Assembly (NCBI GenBank): GCA_023139785.1
Contig: JAGLMX010000028.1
Span: forward strand, 1 to 7,174
DNA length: 7,174 nucleotides
Reading direction: 5' to 3'
DNA from: Candidatus Aenigmatarchaeota archaeon
GTDB lineage: Archaea; EX4484-52; B79-G9
Shown: positions 4,641 through 7,174 of the stretch, piece by piece
Numbering within the stretch: position 1 is the first letter of the stretch
How the letters are laid out: each line of letters opens with the position of its first letter
Notes under the pieces: model-generated
Seen by the model: only the letters and a program-made list of their open reading frames with translations
What the model was told of the DNA's origin: nothing
Database searches by the model: none
Position numbers and translations under genes: made by a program

Positions 4641-5615
4641 ATGGGTACAGTTCATCGGCCAAGAAGGGGCTCGCTTGCAGTTGCACCGAGAAAAAGATCA
4701 AAGCGTATATACCCTCGAGTATCTTCAAAAAGAGCTATGAAGGATGTAAAACCTCTTGACTTTGCAGGTTATAAAGTTGGCATGACAGAAGTTCGCATGA
4801 TTGATGACCGGGCAGGGTCTCCAACACACAACCAGCAAGTTGTTGTTTCTGCGACAGTAATTGAGACGCCACCGCTTTATGCAACCGGTGTTCGCGCGTA
4901 CAGGAAGCATCCATACGGTGTGGATCCTGTTAGCGAGATTTGGGCAGAGCAGAAAAAAGAGCTCTCAAGAAAAACAAGTATTTCAAAAAAGAAAGTTGAT
5001 GTTTCAAAAAAGATGGCAGAGCTTGAAAAAAAGCTTGAAGATTTCTCAAAAATTACACTTATTGTTAATACACAGCCTGTTAGCGCAGGCATAAGCAAGA
5101 AAAAGCCCGAACTTTTCGAGACAGATCTTGGCGGAAGCGTTTCTGAGATGTTTGCATATGCAAAAGAGCATATTGGAAAGGAAATTCCGATAAAAGATGT
5201 TTTTGTTGAGGGCGAATATATTGATACTGTAGGCGTTACTGTCGGGAAAGGATTTCAGGGAAGTGTAAAGCGATTCGGTGTTAAGCTTCTTGCGAAAAAA
5301 TCGCAAAAACTGGTGAGAAAAGCAGGTAATCTCGGGCCTTGGCACCCGCACAAAGTCAGCCCAAGAGTTCCGCAAATGGGTCAGATGGGATTTCACAAAC
5401 GCACCCAGTTCAACAACAGGATACTTAAGATAGGTGAAGATCCAAAGGAAATAAATGCCGATGGCTGGAAGAGATATGGTCTTGTGAAAGGGCAATATCT
5501 TTTGGTTCGCGGCTCAATACAGGGTCCGACAAAAAGAGTAATACGAATGCGGCATGCATTGCGCTCTCACATGGGCAAGGTCTTGTCACCGCAGATAGTG
5601 TCACTTAAAGTATAA
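4641..5615 (+). CDS. rpl3: Large-subunit ribosomal protein uL3 (L3)
   Basis: 324 aa, about the usual length for archaeal L3. It binds 23S rRNA early in large-subunit assembly and reaches toward the peptidyl-transferase centre. It starts with the archaeal/eukaryotic HRPRRGSL arm. DFAGYKVGMTEV (~41-52) begins the beta-barrel, VTVGKGFQGSVKRFGVK (~199-215) is the L3 hallmark, and WHPHKVSPRVPQMGQMGFH (~234-252) with its basic surroundings is the rRNA-inserting extension; GPTKRVIRMR is near the C-terminus. A Lys/Ser-rich stretch (~103-137) looks like an insertion of two amphipathic helices. GGAG at 4628-4631 lies 9 nt before the ATG. It is the first gene of the operon; uL4 follows after 16 bp. Confidence 0.97.
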   Translation: MGTVHRPRRGSLAVAPRKRSKRIYPRVSSKRAMKDVKPLDFAGYKVGMTEVRMIDDRAGSPTHNQQVVVSATVIETPPLYATGVRAYRKHPYGVDPVSEIWAEQKKELSRKTSISKKKVDVSKKMAELEKKLEDFSKITLIVNTQPVSAGISKKKPELFETDLGGSVSEMFAYAKEHIGKEIPIKDVFVEGEYIDTVGVTVGKGFQGSVKRFGVKLLAKKSQKLVRKAGNLGPWHPHKVSPRVPQMGQMGFHKRTQFNNRILKIGEDPKEINADGWKRYGLVKGQYLLVRGSIQGPTKRVIRMRHALRSHMGKVLSPQIVSLKV

Positions 5616-5631
5616 TGAAGTGTGTTAGAAT

Positions 5632-6444
5632 ATGAAAGCAATAATTCATGCTGTAAACGGCTCAAAAAAAGGAGAGGTAACTCTTCCTGCGCAGTTTGGC
5701 GAAGAATACAGGCCGGACGTCATAAAGCGCGCTGTCCTAGCAATGCAGAGCAATGCACGGCAGGCATATGGCGCAAACCCGGACGCAGGTTTCAGAACCA
5801 GTGCAAAACACATTGCGCGAAGAAGAAAATACGGCACATGGGCAAACAAGAACATGCACAGGATACAAAGAATTCGCATAGGTTCGGGTGCTATGACCGG
5901 TGTAGCACGGCTTGTCCCGGGCGCAGTCAAAGGAAGGCGCGCGCACCCGCCAAAGGCAGAGAAAGTGTGGTCTGAGAAAATCAATGACAAGGAAAGGCGC
6001 CTTGCAATACGCTCTGCAATCGCAGCAACAGTGAACCCTGAAACCGTAAAAGAAAGAAATCATGTTTTTGACTCGAAACTCGCGTTTCCGCTGGTTGTCG
6101 AGGGCGCATTTGAGAAAATTCCAAAGACAAAAGACATCCTTGAGGCTCTTGAAAAGATAGGGCTTGAGGGCGAAATCGTGCGCACAAAGGAAAAGAACAT
6201 TCGTGCAGGGCGCGGCAAAAACCGTGCAAGGCCGTACAAAAAGAAAATAGGTCCTTTGATAGTTGTTGCAAGCGACAAAGAGTCTGTAAAGAAATCCGCA
6301 GAAGCAATACAAGGTGTTGACGTTGTGCAGGTTGACCAGCTCAATGCAGAAATGCTTGCACCGGGCACAAAGCCCGGAAGGCTCACAGTCTGGACAGAGT
6401 CCGCTGTTGAGAGGCTTTCAAAAGAGAATTTGTTCATGAAGTGA
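5632..6444 (+). CDS. rpl4: Large-subunit ribosomal protein uL4 (L4, archaeal L4/L1e type)
   Basis: 270 aa, close to the archaeal norm. The globular domain binds 23S rRNA and the extended loop lines the exit tunnel. Recognisable segments are RPDVIKRAVLAMQSNARQ (~27-44), the basic tunnel-loop region with RRKYGTWANKNMHRIQRIRIGSGAMTGVARLVPG (~63-97) and KGRRAHPPKAEKVW, and the family signature GRGKNRARPYKKKIGPLIVV (~193-212). The ribosome site is weak (GAAGTG about 10 nt upstream), consistent with translation coupled to uL3. In bacteria L4 represses its own operon through the leader RNA; the structured leader here makes a comparable control conceivable but unproven. Its stop lies 5 bp before the chosen uL23 start. 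Confidence 0.97.
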   Translation: MKAIIHAVNGSKKGEVTLPAQFGEEYRPDVIKRAVLAMQSNARQAYGANPDAGFRTSAKHIARRRKYGTWANKNMHRIQRIRIGSGAMTGVARLVPGAVKGRRAHPPKAEKVWSEKINDKERRLAIRSAIAATVNPETVKERNHVFDSKLAFPLVVEGAFEKIPKTKDILEALEKIGLEGEIVRTKEKNIRAGRGKNRARPYKKKIGPLIVVASDKESVKKSAEAIQGVDVVQVDQLNAEMLAPGTKPGRLTVWTESAVERLSKENLFMK

Positions 6445-6449
6445 TTTTT

Positions 6450-6950
6450 ATGGCTGTTGAAGAAAAACCAATAAAAGACACTGTAGAAGAGCCTGTAGTA
6501 GAAAAAGAAATAGTGTCAGAAACAGCCGAAAAAATAGAAACACCAGTAATTGAAGCCCCAAAGAAAGAAGCAGCTCCAAAAACAGTTGAAAAGAAAACAG
6601 CACCTGTTTCGGCAAAGCCAAAAAAAGCAGAAGAAAAAAAGAAAGTTCCTGCAAAAGCAGAAAAAAAAGAAGTGCCAAAACAGCCAAAAATAGACCCTTG
6701 GACGGTACTTAAATTCCCTCATTTGAGTGAAAAATCAACAGCAAACATTGAGCTTCAAAATAAGCTTGTATTCATAGTTAAAAACCGCGCATCAAGAAAG
6801 CAGATAAAAGATGCTGTTGAGAGCGCGTTCAATGTAAAGGTTGTCAAGGTCAACATGACCTCGACAACAAAAGGCGAGAAAAAGGCGTTCGTGCGCCTTG
6901 ACGCGAAAAACTCGGCTGCTGATATTGCAACGAGACTGGGTATGATGTAG
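6450..6950 (+). CDS. rpl23: Large-subunit ribosomal protein uL23 (L23) with long N-terminal extension
   Basis: 166 aa from the ATG at 6450, which has AGTGAT 4 nt upstream; a GTG at 6441 in the same frame overlaps the uL4 stop and is less likely. Residues ~81-166 are the complete core (DPWTVLKFPHLSEKS, then LVFIVKNRASRKQIKDAVESAF, and the C-terminal strands), which alone matches the size of ordinary archaeal L23. It sits by the exit of the polypeptide tunnel and contributes to the docking site for the signal recognition particle and translocon. Residues 1-80 are low-complexity and probably disordered: acidic (Glu/Val-rich) at first, then Lys/Ala/Pro-rich from about residue 32. Eukaryotic uL23 also carries a Lys/Ala-rich N-terminal extension, though a shared origin is not implied. 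Confidence 0.95.
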   Translation: MAVEEKPIKDTVEEPVVEKEIVSETAEKIETPVIEAPKKEAAPKTVEKKTAPVSAKPKKAEEKKKVPAKAEKKEVPKQPKIDPWTVLKFPHLSEKSTANIELQNKLVFIVKNRASRKQIKDAVESAFNVKVVKVNMTSTTKGEKKAFVRLDAKNSAADIATRLGMM

Positions 6951-6951
6951 T

Positions 6952-7174
6952 ATGGGAAAACGAATCATCGCGCAGGCAAGAGGACACGGATCCTTGACAT
7001 ACAGGGCACCAAGCCACAGGTATGTCGGCAGGGTTCGGTACAGGGCTCTTGTCAAAGGCAATGCAAAAGGCATTGTAGCAGACCTGATAAATGATCCGGG
7101 CAGAAGCACACCTATTGCAAAACTTGCGTATGATGACGGTGTAGAATGCCTTGTTCCGGCAGCGCACGGAATGC
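6952..7174 (+). CDS. rpl2: Large-subunit ribosomal protein uL2 (L2), N-terminal part, cut by window end
   Basis: 74 codons are present from ATG 6952, starting MGKRIIAQARGHGSLTYRAP, then RYRALVKGNAKGIVADLINDPGRSTPIAKLAYDDG, the first part of the OB-fold RNA-binding domain of archaeal/eukaryotic L2. The protein is needed for subunit joining and peptidyl transfer. The start is 1 bp after the uL23 stop, so translation is coupled. The frame is open to the last base; the rest lies outside the window. The gene order L3-L4-L23-L2 is the standard archaeal one. Confidence 0.96.
   Translation, partial: MGKRIIAQARGHGSLTYRAPSHRYVGRVRYRALVKGNAKGIVADLINDPGRSTPIAKLAYDDGVECLVPAAHGM

Noticed and set aside
5737..6312. 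Long open frame on the minus strand opposite uL4, 191 codons.
   Set aside because: Cys/Phe-rich product typical of antisense translation of a basic ribosomal protein gene; uL4 is certain.
1..7174. CRISPR arrays, tRNA or rRNA genes, and integrase (tyrosine or serine recombinase) genes.
   Set aside because: None seen on either strand; the only repeats with structure are the element ends and the short promoter repeats described.

Overview
The window is archaeal. Its right third holds the start of a ribosomal-protein operon in the order uL3-uL4-uL23-uL2, and all four proteins are of the archaeal/eukaryotic type. Translation signals are archaeal: GGTG/GGAG Shine-Dalgarno motifs, plus TATA boxes about 25 bp before ATGs that have no Shine-Dalgarno, which points to leaderless mRNAs. 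I cannot fix the lineage. The Cys-rich surface protein and the lysine/glutamate-rich extension of uL23 would suit an uncultured, possibly DPANN-like, archaeon, but this is only a guess.

Layout. Positions 1-52 are apparently flanking DNA with no gene. Positions ~53-4431 (about 4.4 kb) look like one discrete mobile element bounded by inverted repeats. The inner 35 bp of the repeats (104-138 and 4348-4382) match in inverted orientation with two mismatches. A further outer block ending in AAGCTT (53-79 and 4406-4431) also matches, at conserved spacing. Each end holds three copies of a motif close to TCGATAATGTTCCA.

Inside the element there are four modules. (1) A leftward group at 226-1389: a winged-helix regulator and two unrecognised proteins. 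(2) A rightward gene at 1481-2080 for a secreted, Cys-rich, membrane-anchored protein, probably cargo. (3) A leftward overlapping operon at 2053-3698: DEDDy 3'-5' exonuclease, IS6-like DDE transposase with a zinc ribbon, and a small winged-helix protein. (4) A rightward pair at 3801-4347: an AbrB-like protein and a winged-helix protein. The stop codon of the last gene directly abuts the right inverted repeat.

Positions 4348-4640 (293 bp without a gene) hold the right repeat, the TATA box of the ribosomal operon 7 bp beyond it, and a leader of about 170 nt with two strong hairpins. From 4641 to the window end uL3, uL4, uL23 and uL2 (cut off) are tightly packed.

How it fits together (inference): the transposase and exonuclease would act at the multi-copy end motifs. 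The AbrB-like and winged-helix proteins would control the divergent promoter at 3699-3800, and so transposase expression. The element sits directly against the core promoter of an essential operon. The pairing of an IS6-like transposase with a co-translated exonuclease inside complex ends, with four DNA-binding regulators, is the most unusual thing here.
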